Positions 34,980 to 43,099 of a DNA stretch of 64,000 bases are shown one piece after another. The first letter of the stretch is position 1. Each line of letters opens with the position of its first letter. A program made the position numbers and the translations under genes. The notes under the pieces are model-generated. The model was not told where the DNA came from. It was given only the letters and a program-made list of their open reading frames with translations, and did not search any database. Source of the DNA: Martinezella rhizogenes (GTDB taxonomy: Bacteria > Pseudomonadota > Alphaproteobacteria > Rhizobiales > Rhizobiaceae); the NCBI RefSeq assembly GCF_007002745.1, contig NZ_SGNY01000004.1, forward strand, positions 434,001-498,000. Direction: 5' to 3'.

Positions 34980-36878
34980 TCAGAAGGACCCAGCTTCGAT
35001 CGCTGGTGCCACATACTGAGCCCAACTTGGTATGAGCGGGACGCAGACCAGGAAATAAATGAGGCAGCAGGCGTAGTAGATTACCGGGTCCCCGTAGCTC
35101 CGATCACCTACTTTTCCGTGAGCAAATTCGTGTCTAAGAGCAGGACCTGGGCGATGATTGAAGATTAGGTCGATGTGCAGCACGATGTCTTCGCCGAAGA
35201 TCGCGACCAACTCGTTTCGATAAGTCTCTAATAATGTGGAGAGCGACCGATCCTCCTGCGTCAGATCATTCCGCATCGTTGAAGTGTCGGTACTACTGTT
35301 GACCAGCACGTGTCGGAGGCAGTGTTCCAGTTGAGGAATGAGGATCGGCCCTGCCGAGAGCGTATCTCCCTGCATCAGACGTGCAAATCCAAGAGCAAAC
35401 GTTGCAGCGTGATGGGGTGGGACGAATGGGCTTTGCAACACGATCAAGCGAAAGTGCCGCTCGGATAATGGGAATTCTCCTGCGAGGAACCGTCGGGCGG
35501 GTTCGAGCTCGCCTTTCACAGCAATCTCTATCGAGATCTGCAGATGCTGGATCATCTTGCTTTTGATCCAAGCCTCGCTTGGCGGCGATCCGTCGAGTGG
35601 TGCTCCCTCGATCTCAGCGATGATTTTCCCCTCGCTGTCTAGGTGGGTGGCCGCGAACATGTCTACGAAGCTGCCCTCCTTTTCAGTAGCTTTCTTTCTC
35701 ATCTCCGTCGCGCTGGCAGGACGAATTAACAACGCGAACTGCTTGAGCCCTTCTGGTAGAGATAGTTTTTCGAAAACCTCAATTGTGCCACTGACGACAT
35801 CGGACAAATCAATCGGCATCTCGAACGAACCCATCTCTTCGAGTGATTTCTCCTGTAGGTTCCGCATTTCTTTGCGAAGCTCTTCGCGCCGCTCTTGAGT
35901 CCCTGGTATCTCCCGCAACTCCCCAATTGCTTGTCGATACCAGTGCGCGGAACCGGACGACGAGCCTATCTGTGCCGCCATCTTGAGCGTCTGCTCTACG
36001 GCAGCAAGTTGACAGCGTCGCCGATCTTCAGGCCGATTGGCTTGCTTATGAGCAAACGCTGCAAGGTCCCATAACTCCTTGATAGCTTCCGGATAGGAAT
36101 CGGGTTTATGCTCGGCTGCAGTTGCTGCCGCCTCTATATCGGCAGCGAGCTGGTCCAGCGTTATCAGAGAATGTCGTAAAAGCAGCGTTGCAATCCGATT
36201 CAACGGCACGACGTCGACGTGGAAAAGAGCGCGGCTGTAGAGCGAGTTGAGCAGCGCCGCGACACGATCGTGCATCGGTGCAGTCCGCTTGTTCGACCTC
36301 ACGTGTATCTGAGACGCTCGCTCTATAAGATCGACCTCTTCTAGGGAAACCCCGTTATTAGTCTCGAAGCGGTGTTCGTAGGTTCCGTTCATGAGGCTTT
36401 CCACGCACTCACAGTACGCGTCCACCGCAATCGTGGCGGCCTTGCCTTTCTTGCGGTCGTTTGTCCAAACCACATCAGCCAGCCGAGCCCGGAGTGCTGG
36501 GTGTTCAACCTCATCCACAATCTCAAAGAAATAGTCGGTCTGCTCACCAAGCCAGTCCTCGGGTATGGCCGTGCGCCGATTCCCGATCGACATTTTCGCG
36601 CCGAAAGCACCCGCCTTATCATGCAAACGAAAGTGCAGACTGCAAACAGACGCGAGCAGACGGTAAACGCTGAATGCGGGCTCATTGTCATGGTTGAGTC
36701 GCATTGCCTTCATGAACTCATTCTCAAGGCGGCTACCGTAGGCAGACTTTAGGTCGCGCACGATCGCGTTGTAGTCAATGCTCCGGAGGTCCGCTGGCGT
36801 GACAGTGGCTTGTGGCGACCGCGAAGCCTCTTTTGTTTCGTCCGACGTTACCGGCTCTTCATCTGCATCGTCCATCAT
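34980..36878 (-). CDS. HEPN-like DUF4209 protein with DUF7380-like N-terminus
   Basis: 632 residues. The N-terminal 190 residues (IDYNAIVRDLKSAYGSRLENEFMKA, RLADVVWTNDRKKGKAATIAVDAYCECVESL) fit the DUF7380 pattern. The C-terminal third has LIPQLEHCLRHVL and LRHEFAHGK at about 581-589. That is the DUF4209 family with the HEPN RNase motif Arg-x4-His (RHEFAH, 582-587). Helical repeats fill the middle. HEPN proteins of this size are typically RNA-cutting effectors in phage defence; catalysis is predicted from the intact Arg and His only. The LA2681-like gene lies 301 bp upstream in the same direction. Confidence 0.65.
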   Translation of the reverse strand: MMDDADEEPVTSDETKEASRSPQATVTPADLRSIDYNAIVRDLKSAYGSRLENEFMKAMRLNHDNEPAFSVYRLLASVCSLHFRLHDKAGAFGAKMSIGNRRTAIPEDWLGEQTDYFFEIVDEVEHPALRARLADVVWTNDRKKGKAATIAVDAYCECVESLMNGTYEHRFETNNGVSLEEVDLIERASQIHVRSNKRTAPMHDRVAALLNSLYSRALFHVDVVPLNRIATLLLRHSLITLDQLAADIEAAATAAEHKPDSYPEAIKELWDLAAFAHKQANRPEDRRRCQLAAVEQTLKMAAQIGSSSGSAHWYRQAIGELREIPGTQERREELRKEMRNLQEKSLEEMGSFEMPIDLSDVVSGTIEVFEKLSLPEGLKQFALLIRPASATEMRKKATEKEGSFVDMFAATHLDSEGKIIAEIEGAPLDGSPPSEAWIKSKMIQHLQISIEIAVKGELEPARRFLAGEFPLSERHFRLIVLQSPFVPPHHAATFALGFARLMQGDTLSAGPILIPQLEHCLRHVLVNSSTDTSTMRNDLTQEDRSLSTLLETYRNELVAIFGEDIVLHIDLIFNHRPGPALRHEFAHGKVGDRSYGDPVIYYACCLIYFLVCVPLIPSWAQYVAPAIEAGSF

Positions 36879-37179
36879 TTTTCCTCCACGTTGCTTTGCG
36901 TGCTAGTTCTTTGTCTGTCGCGTATCTTAGAAAATTATGCCGAACCTGGTGTTGCTTAGCCATGTCCGCTTCGGGCGAATGGCCGACATGGGCGGTCGGA
37001 GCAAGCGGACGCGATGCGTAGCGGGTATCAAGAATGCAGTTTCTTCAATGATTCGCTGAGGATTGGCACCTCATGCTTCACGGTAAAGCGCGAGCGGGTC
37101 GAGGGACACAATCCTTGAGAGTGATCGACGCCCTGCTTGGGAACGATGGCACGATAGCCGCTTGGCACTTCACCTGCGT
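36879..37179. other. gap between the two HEPN-type genes
   Basis: 301 bp without a supportable gene. The bases before 36878 would have to hold the promoter or leader of the DUF4209-like gene, or be an internal part of one transcript with the LA2681-like gene. I see no clear terminator stem with a T tract here, which leaves co-transcription open. Confidence 0.3.
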
Positions 37180-38709
37180 CTATACTTTCCACTTATCATC
37201 CCATGTGTCGAAAATCATCGGCATCGAAATTGCGTTTTCGCTTTCATTCTTCCTGAGGCTCTCTTCTCGATGAACAGCCAAGCAAAGGTAGATTATCGCG
37301 GCGCGTGCGAGTCCCATTAGCCTCAGCGCCTTTGCCTCAAAATCTTGCCTTCCGATGTGAAGTCCGACCTGTTCGGTTTCTGCATCGTCTAAATCAAGAA
37401 CGGTCGCGCCCCATTGCTCATGAATCTGGCAGTATTTGTGTTCGAGATAATTGCGCAGATGCGCCAGTGCTTCCGCGTCCGGTTCCGTGGCTTCCTGAAA
37501 CTCACGATCATAAAGGTCTTTGGATAGCCAGAATAAGCCTCGAAGCGGCCAATTCTCCCGATCCAGGAAGAACGGACGGAGCGGTTTTGGATTTCCTTTC
37601 TCCTCATACCAGATCGAGCGGAAGAAGACCTTATTCTCGGAAATGCCAAGTTCGAGGTAGTGGTTTAAGAAGAAAGCAATCTTATCGAACAAGGCATACG
37701 TCATTCGAAAGGCCTGTCGCGCCTTTTCGACGTTCACCCCATAGCTCGGATAGTCGAGCGTGTTTGCAAGCTTCACGCCCTTGTCGGCGAAGTGCGCTGT
37801 ATTGGCTGTCATAGCCTCAAAAAGGAATAACCTTGCCGTAGTGAATTCCTGCTTAAGCTGATTGAAAAGCCCGAAGACAGCCGGTGGCAGCGCTCCCCCC
37901 TTGGCGATCGGAAGTCTGATGGACGGCAGAACCAAGTTGTCTGTTGCGGCAATCGAATATGTGCCAAGGTCATTCATGGGATTGAGAAACAGCCGCTTCT
38001 CCAGGCACCAACGACGGTAGACCATCTCTGCCCTTGAGCGGCCTAGACTGTGTTCCTCCGCCAAATTCGCGTTGGCGGATGCCACGTTGAGCCACTTTGA
38101 AATATTCTTCGCTCGCTCAGCAAAATGAGGAACAAGCTCCGCGTTCTCCGAACTTTCGTGCACAGCATCCGGAGCTGTTCCTGCCACAAAGTTATCGTAA
38201 GCTTGCGCAGCGATGAGTTGAGAGTGTCCGGGATCGCTGACCGAGTCTGCATAGCTCAGAAGTCCCGAACCTTTGTTAAAGAGCGCCATGGCAAAACGTC
38301 CCTCAATCGCGAGCGCTTTGTTCCAATAGTGCAGGGCTTCAACAGGGCGACCGACTGAATTGAGCTTACTACCGAGATTAGTCAAAATTTGGCAGCGCCG
38401 GATCGGGCCGAGTTTTTCAAACCCCTTATGCCTAGCAGCCTTGCGTAATTCGAGCAGTTCGCTCTGGAGGTGCTCACTTTCCCATTGCCAGGACCGCTCT
38501 AGCCCGGCTTCGTGCTGTCGGTTGTTGAATGCGTTGGCTCGAAAGTAATGCAAGAGGACCGCGTCGTCATCGCGGATAATCTTGCGTGCGGCGAGCTTGT
38601 CGAGAGCCGCGAACGCCCGGTCAGTGAGTTGTGGATCGCTCCGGTCAAATCCGTCGTCGATGTACTGACCCGCCTTATCGAGTGATTTCTGGAATGTGGA
38701 TTTGGCCAA
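37180..38709 (-). CDS. LA2681-like HEPN protein with TPR region
   Basis: 509 residues. A tetratricopeptide-like region covers about 20-170 (LGSKLNSVGRPVEALHYWNKALAIEGRFAMALFNKGSGLL). The C-terminal half matches the LA2681-type HEPN family (FRMTYALFDKIAFFLNHYLELGI, then NWPLRGLFWLSKDLYD). The Arg-x4-His motif is RNYLEH at 419-424 (HLRNYLEHKY). Predicted role: an RNA-cleaving effector with TPR repeats as sensor or scaffold. It lies upstream of and co-oriented with the DUF4209-like gene, so both may be parts of one defence locus. Confidence 0.65.
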   Translation of the reverse strand: MAKSTFQKSLDKAGQYIDDGFDRSDPQLTDRAFAALDKLAARKIIRDDDAVLLHYFRANAFNNRQHEAGLERSWQWESEHLQSELLELRKAARHKGFEKLGPIRRCQILTNLGSKLNSVGRPVEALHYWNKALAIEGRFAMALFNKGSGLLSYADSVSDPGHSQLIAAQAYDNFVAGTAPDAVHESSENAELVPHFAERAKNISKWLNVASANANLAEEHSLGRSRAEMVYRRWCLEKRLFLNPMNDLGTYSIAATDNLVLPSIRLPIAKGGALPPAVFGLFNQLKQEFTTARLFLFEAMTANTAHFADKGVKLANTLDYPSYGVNVEKARQAFRMTYALFDKIAFFLNHYLELGISENKVFFRSIWYEEKGNPKPLRPFFLDRENWPLRGLFWLSKDLYDREFQEATEPDAEALAHLRNYLEHKYCQIHEQWGATVLDLDDAETEQVGLHIGRQDFEAKALRLMGLARAAIIYLCLAVHREESLRKNESENAISMPMIFDTWDDKWKV

Positions 38710-39029
38710 TAGGTCTCGCCGATATGGAGTGGGTTTGCGTTGACCAATTTTAAGGCCAACGCTGTGCGAGCGGCAATAACTTCACTCCAAATTTCAGTGC
38801 GAAGCTGCACAGACCCGATCGAAGCATGCGCTTAGGGTCGGCGAGAGAAAGATAAGTCAGCATTTCGTACACTATCGGGTACCAGCGAGAAACACTCGGA
38901 CGGCCGAGATGTAGGCGCGAAGGCGACTTAACGAAGTTGCCGGAGCGGTGTCTTCTTTCGGAAAATGCGATCAGGCGGCCAGCGGCCAACATGAGCGCGC
39001 GTTTTGCCGCTGCTAGTTTTTCTTATAGA
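38710..39029. other. gap upstream of the LA2681-like gene
   Basis: 320 bp. A possible 80-codon frame on the minus strand (38750-38992) has no ribosome site and a composition unlike a real protein. Promoter elements for the downstream HEPN gene should be here, but I cannot place them with confidence. Confidence 0.3.
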
Positions 39030-39548
39030 TCACGTATGGTCGCGGAAATTCAGTATCGATGCGCGGACGTATTGCGGAATATTTAGGTATGCAGACCAAG
39101 CTGATTTTCCCAGATGACCTCGCAGCTTGACTTCACTGCTCAATGGATTTTCGGCGGGGTTGCCGCAATCTGGGACAATGTGGACGGCGTGGATGATTTT
39201 GTTACAGGCTTGCTCGAAGGTAAGCGGCACCTCCCGGTTGCTGCTTAAGATGTCCGGTTGGAGCGATCCACAATGCAAAGTAATTGGCTGGTGCCTCAGC
39301 TCTGCTGGATCAGCGCGTAAAAGGCTCATGTGTTCTGCATGAATGCGATTAGCGACCGCGGTGCCAACCAGCAAATGGATAATCTCGTCTGCGAAGTGAT
39401 CGTCGCGCATCAGCCTAAGAGGATCGTCCGGTGCAGGTGCAAGGTCAAAAAGCTGCCCATCGCCGCTAAATACTAAAAACAAACGATATATGTCACGGAT
39501 TGCAATCGCAGAATTTAGTTCGAAGTTATTGCGCCCATAAGCAGTCAA
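39030..39548 (-). CDS. hypothetical protein
   Basis: A 172-residue soluble protein of no known family (MTAYGRNNFELNSAIAIRDIYRLFLVFSGDGQ). The centre has LTFEQACNKIIHAVHIVPDC, which looks like an amphipathic helix followed by a strand, and the end SILNFRDHT is polar. It lies between the HEPN genes and the XRE regulator on the same strand. The HEPN cassette might include it as a third gene. Confidence 0.45.
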   Translation of the reverse strand: MTAYGRNNFELNSAIAIRDIYRLFLVFSGDGQLFDLAPAPDDPLRLMRDDHFADEIIHLLVGTAVANRIHAEHMSLLRADPAELRHQPITLHCGSLQPDILSSNREVPLTFEQACNKIIHAVHIVPDCGNPAENPLSSEVKLRGHLGKSAWSAYLNIPQYVRASILNFRDHT

Positions 39549-39821
39549 GATTTATTACCTTTACCGTTGCTTAAGCCGCGACCGGCCAACCTGTTTGGTT
39601 TCTACGTCCGGTTTTAGCCTCTTCTAGCAGATGAGGGAACATCTGAGATGAAGACACAAAACCGCCGTTGGACGAGTTCATCCCTAATGACCAGTTTGGG
39701 CCGACAGCAGACTTTAGCCGTTTGGTAATCCTGCAAAATTCTACGGCAAAAGCTCATCATTGCGTGCGCGCGGGACATCGGACGAGGCTCTCTTCCCCAC
39801 TAGCGGCTAAACAGATAGTGG

Positions 39822-40154
39822 CTACCGGGGGCGGGGCTTCAACGCGGCGTCAACGATTGCTGATAGCCAAATCAGATCGCCCTCTGAGAGCGCCGCCAGC
39901 TTGTTTACAACAGTGTTAAGCTGCGGATTAAAGCGAGGATCGGTCTCATCAATCCGAAACAAACTTGCAGCATCCACGGCAAAAAACCTCATGAACCTCT
40001 CGATTGTTGCGAAACTCGCCCCAATTGCTCCGCTTTCAATTTTCGCTACCGTATCGATAGACATGCCCGTCTGATCGGCCAGCTGTTGCTGCGTTAACTT
40101 TAGCCTGTGCCTATGCGCCTTAACGCATGACCCAAATGTTGAACGAAGGTCCAT
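39822..40154 (-). CDS. XRE-family helix-turn-helix regulator
   Basis: 110 residues with a Cro/C1-type HTH at about 8-62 (VKAHRHRLKLTQQQLADQTGMSIDTVAKIESGAIGASFATIERF). The short C-terminal tail (VVNKLAALSEGDLIWLSAIVDAAL) probably mediates dimerisation. It is divergent from the membrane-protein gene at 40292; the perfect palindrome at 40223-40236 between them is a likely operator. It may repress itself and that gene. Confidence 0.8.
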   Translation of the reverse strand: MDLRSTFGSCVKAHRHRLKLTQQQLADQTGMSIDTVAKIESGAIGASFATIERFMRFFAVDAASLFRIDETDPRFNPQLNTVVNKLAALSEGDLIWLSAIVDAALKPRPR

Positions 40155-40222
40155 GATTACGTCTCCAAGAGGAGATGTAAAACGGGAGAAACGCTAGGCG
40201 TTATGGATTAAAAATACGTATT

Positions 40223-40236
40223 TGCAATTAATTGCA
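40223..40236. promoter_or_regulatory. palindromic operator between divergent XRE and membrane-protein genes
   Basis: TGCAATTAATTGCA is a perfect 14-bp palindrome about 70 bp from the XRE start and 55 bp from the membrane-protein start. Divergent layout and symmetry fit autoregulation by the XRE protein. Confidence 0.5.
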
Positions 40237-40291
40237 TTTCAAAGGAAGCATGCTATCGTCAATTTGAGATGATATGCTGCTGGGGACAAGA

Positions 40292-41044
40292 ATGGCTGAA
40301 AAAAAGCCGGAACCACTTACTGTTGGCGGAACCACCACCTCAAAAAACAACGAGGATCGCGGCGTTCGCTTTTCTGAGAAGGTACGGGATCAACTCAAAT
40401 CAATAGAAAACGGCAAAGCTGACGTTTCCAGAGTGACACGGACGACGACAAATTCTCCGGCGGCATGGCTGGTCCTGATCGCGGTATCACTGATAGTACT
40501 GTTCACTGTTTCGACAGTCCGGTCGTCTTTGCGCTCACCTAACCACCATGCTCCGGCGCCAGTAAACGCAGATGCTCTGCGTTCACGTTCCGACATTATG
40601 GTTCCAGCGTTTCGCTACATCGTGGAGCAGGACTCTTTCACGGGATTAAATGTAGATTTTGCTCGCGTTGAAAACGACCAAGGGCAGTCTCTATACATAG
40701 GGAAACCAGACAAGAGACGACAAGATTTTAAGGAAAATACAGCGTTTGTAATTCATCCGGGGAGCTATATCTGCACGATTGGCGGAGATTGGCTTGTCAT
40801 CGATTTCATCTCGCTAAGAGACGGTCTCGTTTCCCAACCGATGCAAATGCGTTGGGACGTTTCTAGAGACAAGCGACGACTGAAAATCGAACCAGGCACT
40901 CGATCCGACAAATTCCTGAACTCCATCGTCGGCGCAGATGAAATTAGATTAAGATATGAAGACGACTGCGGACATGTCGAAACACTGATTTTCGACACCG
41001 ATGGGCTTGAAGGTGCCCTTTCCAAATTACGGGCTGGTTCGTAG
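40292..41044 (+). CDS. membrane-anchored hypothetical protein
   Basis: 250 residues from ATG 40292, which has GGGGA six bases upstream (an earlier ATG at 40274 has no such site). A cytoplasmic N-terminus of about 55 residues is followed by one transmembrane helix (WLVLIAVSLIVLFTVST) and a long external domain (YIVEQDSFTGLNVDFARVENDQGQ, GSYICTIGGDWLVIDFIS) that is beta-rich. No known domain. Its position divergent from the XRE regulator suggests a regulated surface or sensing role, which is inference. Confidence 0.5.
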   Translation: MAEKKPEPLTVGGTTTSKNNEDRGVRFSEKVRDQLKSIENGKADVSRVTRTTTNSPAAWLVLIAVSLIVLFTVSTVRSSLRSPNHHAPAPVNADALRSRSDIMVPAFRYIVEQDSFTGLNVDFARVENDQGQSLYIGKPDKRRQDFKENTAFVIHPGSYICTIGGDWLVIDFISLRDGLVSQPMQMRWDVSRDKRRLKIEPGTRSDKFLNSIVGADEIRLRYEDDCGHVETLIFDTDGLEGALSKLRAGS

Positions 41045-41047
41045 GAA

Positions 41048-41374
41048 CTAGCTACGCTCGCCGCGCTCCAACTTGTTTAGTCTAAAAATAACTTCTTTAA
41101 GCCGTCGCTCTAGATCCGTTCCACGAGCCTCCTCGGCACGAAGTCCGGCGCGCAAATTTTCGAGCTCAATCTCCGTCTTATCGCGCCTTAGAGCGCGTCT
41201 CGATTGCCCTTCTCCAAAGTCAACGTTGGGAAAGGACGCCTCCAGGCGAGAAATTATCTCAGAGTTTAGCGAACGGTTCGACTCCGTAGCACTTTTCTCG
41301 ATTTGCTCTTTTAGTGCCTGCGATAGGCGAATTTTCATCTGCGTATAGCTAATCATCGCATCGGTATGGATCAT
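41048..41374 (-). CDS. Arc-type ribbon-helix-helix regulator with helical tail
   Basis: 108 residues from the first ATG; MKIRLSQALKEQIEKSATESNRSLNSEIISRLEASF (from residue 13) is an Arc-like ribbon-helix-helix domain. The tail (RRDKTEIELENLRAGLRAEEARGTDLERRLKEVIFRLNKL) is a predicted coiled coil. The operator palindrome at 41377-41388 abuts its start, and a second, smaller Arc-like gene is divergent from it. It probably controls excision and integration genes. Confidence 0.65.
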   Translation of the reverse strand: MIHTDAMISYTQMKIRLSQALKEQIEKSATESNRSLNSEIISRLEASFPNVDFGEGQSRRALRRDKTEIELENLRAGLRAEEARGTDLERRLKEVIFRLNKLERGERS

Positions 41375-41376
41375 AA

Positions 41377-41388
41377 TGGTCTAGACCA
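41377..41388. promoter_or_regulatory. Arc-type operator palindrome
   Basis: TGGTCTAGACCA is a perfect 12-bp palindrome directly before the minus-strand Arc-like gene. An imperfect relative (GGTCCTGAACC at 41416-41426) lies before the plus-strand gene. Both sit in the 65-bp gap between two divergent ribbon-helix-helix genes. Confidence 0.6.
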
Positions 41389-41439
41389 CAAGCTGGAATC
41401 TATGTACACCGTAACGGTCCTGAACCATAAAGGTGTAAT

Positions 41440-41592
41440 ATGAAGTTACTTTCTGCTTTCAACATTCGACTCCCTCTCGAACTCAAAGCTTGGCTTTCCG
41501 ATCAAGCTGGCAAAAACGGGCGAAGCCTAAACGCCGAGATCATCCAAATTGTAAAAACTGCAAAGAGCGCTAGCGCGGAGGATGAAGCTTAA
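41440..41592 (+). CDS. 50-residue Arc-type ribbon-helix-helix protein
   Basis: MKLLSAFNIRLPLELKAWL starts a 50-residue protein that consists almost wholly of one Arc-like fold (strand NIRLP, helix ELKAWLSDQA, helix SLNAEIIQIV). It is probably the smallest regulator of the island. Its TAA and the ATG of the excisionase-like gene share a base (TAATG), so they are coupled. It mirrors the divergent 108-residue Arc-like protein. Confidence 0.65.
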   Translation: MKLLSAFNIRLPLELKAWLSDQAGKNGRSLNAEIIQIVKTAKSASAEDEA

Positions 41593-41963
41593 TGCTGAAA
41601 TTTCCTCGATCCCGCGCGTCTACGGAACCTGGTTCAGCTCATCTCCTCACCGAGACGCAGGCAGCCGAACGCATACACAAATCCATCCACACACTCCGTA
41701 GGATTCGAAAACGGGGTGAAATCGGCTGCTACCAGATAGGTCGCTCCGCCTACTACACCCACCAGCATATTGATGAATTTTTGAAAGGCTTAGAACTATG
41801 CAAAACGAACGGTACCAACTCGGCGAATATTGGCTCTCACAGCACAACAGCACCGTCTACAAAGCCACTTGGTACGACGCGGGCACTGGACAAACACGCC
41901 GCGCATCTCTTGGCACAAAAGACTTTCATGAAGCAAAAAAGCTCCTCGCAGAATACGCCCTGA
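41592..41963 (+). CDS. excisionase-like MerR-type HTH protein
   Basis: 123 residues. Positions 18-66 (LLTETQAAERIHKSIHTLRRIRKRGEIGCYQIGRSAYYTHQHIDEFL) form a winged helix-turn-helix of the excisionase/HTH_17 type. The C-terminal 50 residues are low-complexity and overlap the integrase gene by 166 bp, so the functional part probably ends near residue 70. It is coupled to the Arc-like gene before it and followed by the integrase, the usual xis-int order. It likely steers the integrase toward excision. Confidence 0.65.
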   Translation: MLKFPRSRASTEPGSAHLLTETQAAERIHKSIHTLRRIRKRGEIGCYQIGRSAYYTHQHIDEFLKGLELCKTNGTNSANIGSHSTTAPSTKPLGTTRALDKHAAHLLAQKTFMKQKSSSQNTP

Positions 41964-42928
41964 AGCAGACAATACCTAAGGATCAAAGGGCCGCGGACAT
42001 GCCACTAGGCCTCGTTTTCTACCGGTATTGGGAACACCATGCGAAGAACATTGCATCGGCAGACCAAGCAAAATACGCTTTATCGCTCTGGACCGAATTC
42101 TGGGGAGCCTCAACGGTTGTTGACCTCACGCCGCCAAAACAGAAAGAGTTCATTCTCTGGCTAAAGGCAAAAGGCTACAAGAATAGCTACGTATCTCGGA
42201 CAATGTCCGTCGGACGGTCCGCTGTTCGCTTCTCATGGAAGAACGGCGAAATTAGCTCGGTGCCCTTTATCTACGACGAGCCAGACAGGTCTGACGAGAA
42301 AGAACCCTATCTAGTCAAGCTCGCGGAGATGAGACGGCTACTAACTAAGGCGCAGGAGCGCCCTCATATGTTCATCTATTGCATGATAGCACTGAACATC
42401 ATGGCTCGACCGGAAGCCGCCCTCCAGCTTTCTCCGTCGCAGGTAGACCTTTCTGACCGGTGGATCAACCTCAACCCAAAGGGCAGAAAACAGACGAAAA
42501 AATACCGTCCAATCGTCCCTATCACGAATACCCTACTACCCTTCCTCCAGCAGACAGATATCCCCGCATTCGTGCTTTGGAACAGCAAACCTATAGCAAG
42601 CGTAAAAAAGACCTTTGCCTCCACCGTATTTGACGCAGGTCTGTCAAAAGAAATTACGCCGTATAGCCTGCGCCACACGATGGCTACTGAACTACGCCGT
42701 CGTGGCGTGTCGGCTTGGGAAATTGAGGGGCTTCTTGGGCACCGTAGACCAAGCACGACGGAGAAGTATGCGCACTACGCGCCGGATTACTTGAGCGCAG
42801 GACGAATAGCCATAGACGCTTATTTCGAGACGCTCGGCTTGACCTACACTGTACCAAGGCTAGTTCACGTGTCAGAAGCGTGTCAGTCTCTAAAAATGAA
42901 AAATCCCCAGAAGGGGATTTCTCAATGA
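41798..42928 (+). CDS. tyrosine integrase of the island
   Basis: 376 residues. The start MQNERYQLGEYWLSQHNSTVYKATWYDAGTGQTRRASLG is the arm-type DNA-binding domain of tRNA-directed integrases; a core-binding helix bundle spans about 75-165. The catalytic domain has Arg in MARPEAALQL, Lys in GRKQTKKYR, RHT in YSLRHT, His in LLGHR and the nucleophile Tyr324 (EKYAHY). The usual first His of HxxR reads Tyr here (YSLRHT). It lies between the excisionase-like gene and the tRNA. Its 3' end encodes the hairpin that serves as a terminator for the tRNA. Confidence 0.9.
   Translation: MQNERYQLGEYWLSQHNSTVYKATWYDAGTGQTRRASLGTKDFHEAKKLLAEYALKQTIPKDQRAADMPLGLVFYRYWEHHAKNIASADQAKYALSLWTEFWGASTVVDLTPPKQKEFILWLKAKGYKNSYVSRTMSVGRSAVRFSWKNGEISSVPFIYDEPDRSDEKEPYLVKLAEMRRLLTKAQERPHMFIYCMIALNIMARPEAALQLSPSQVDLSDRWINLNPKGRKQTKKYRPIVPITNTLLPFLQQTDIPAFVLWNSKPIASVKKTFASTVFDAGLSKEITPYSLRHTMATELRRRGVSAWEIEGLLGHRRPSTTEKYAHYAPDYLSAGRIAIDAYFETLGLTYTVPRLVHVSEACQSLKMKNPQKGISQ
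42895..42920 (-). terminator. terminator for tRNA-Val inside the integrase 3' end
   Basis: AAATCCCC and GGGGATTT (42901-42920) form an 8-bp stem with AGAA loop. On the minus strand it is followed by TTTTTCATTTTT. It lies 22 nt past the tRNA 3' end in minus-strand direction and within the last codons of the integrase, so it takes the place of the terminator displaced to 21882. Confidence 0.65.
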
Positions 42929-42934
42929 TATCAA

Positions 42935-43017
<83 letters not shown>

Positions 43018-43030
43018 TCCGTTGGCGGCG

Positions 43031-43060
43031 GATAGACCACAAAACCGGTTCATGCGTCAA
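43031..43060 (-). promoter_or_regulatory. promoter of tRNA-Val
   Basis: On the minus strand TTGACG (43060-43055) and TCTATC (43036-43031) are 18 nt apart, placing the start point a few bases before the tRNA 5' end at 43017. Confidence 0.5.
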
Positions 43061-43099
43061 CTGCTTTTTTTCGGTTTTGTGAAGGTTTTTTAAGAGGCC

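Noticed and set aside
38750..38992. 80-codon minus-strand frame upstream of the LA2681-like gene
   Set aside because: No ribosome site, odd composition, and no continuity with neighbours.
21973..42934. CRISPR array or conjugation genes in the island
   Set aside because: No regularly spaced repeats with unique spacers and no relaxase, VirB or coupling-protein motifs were seen.
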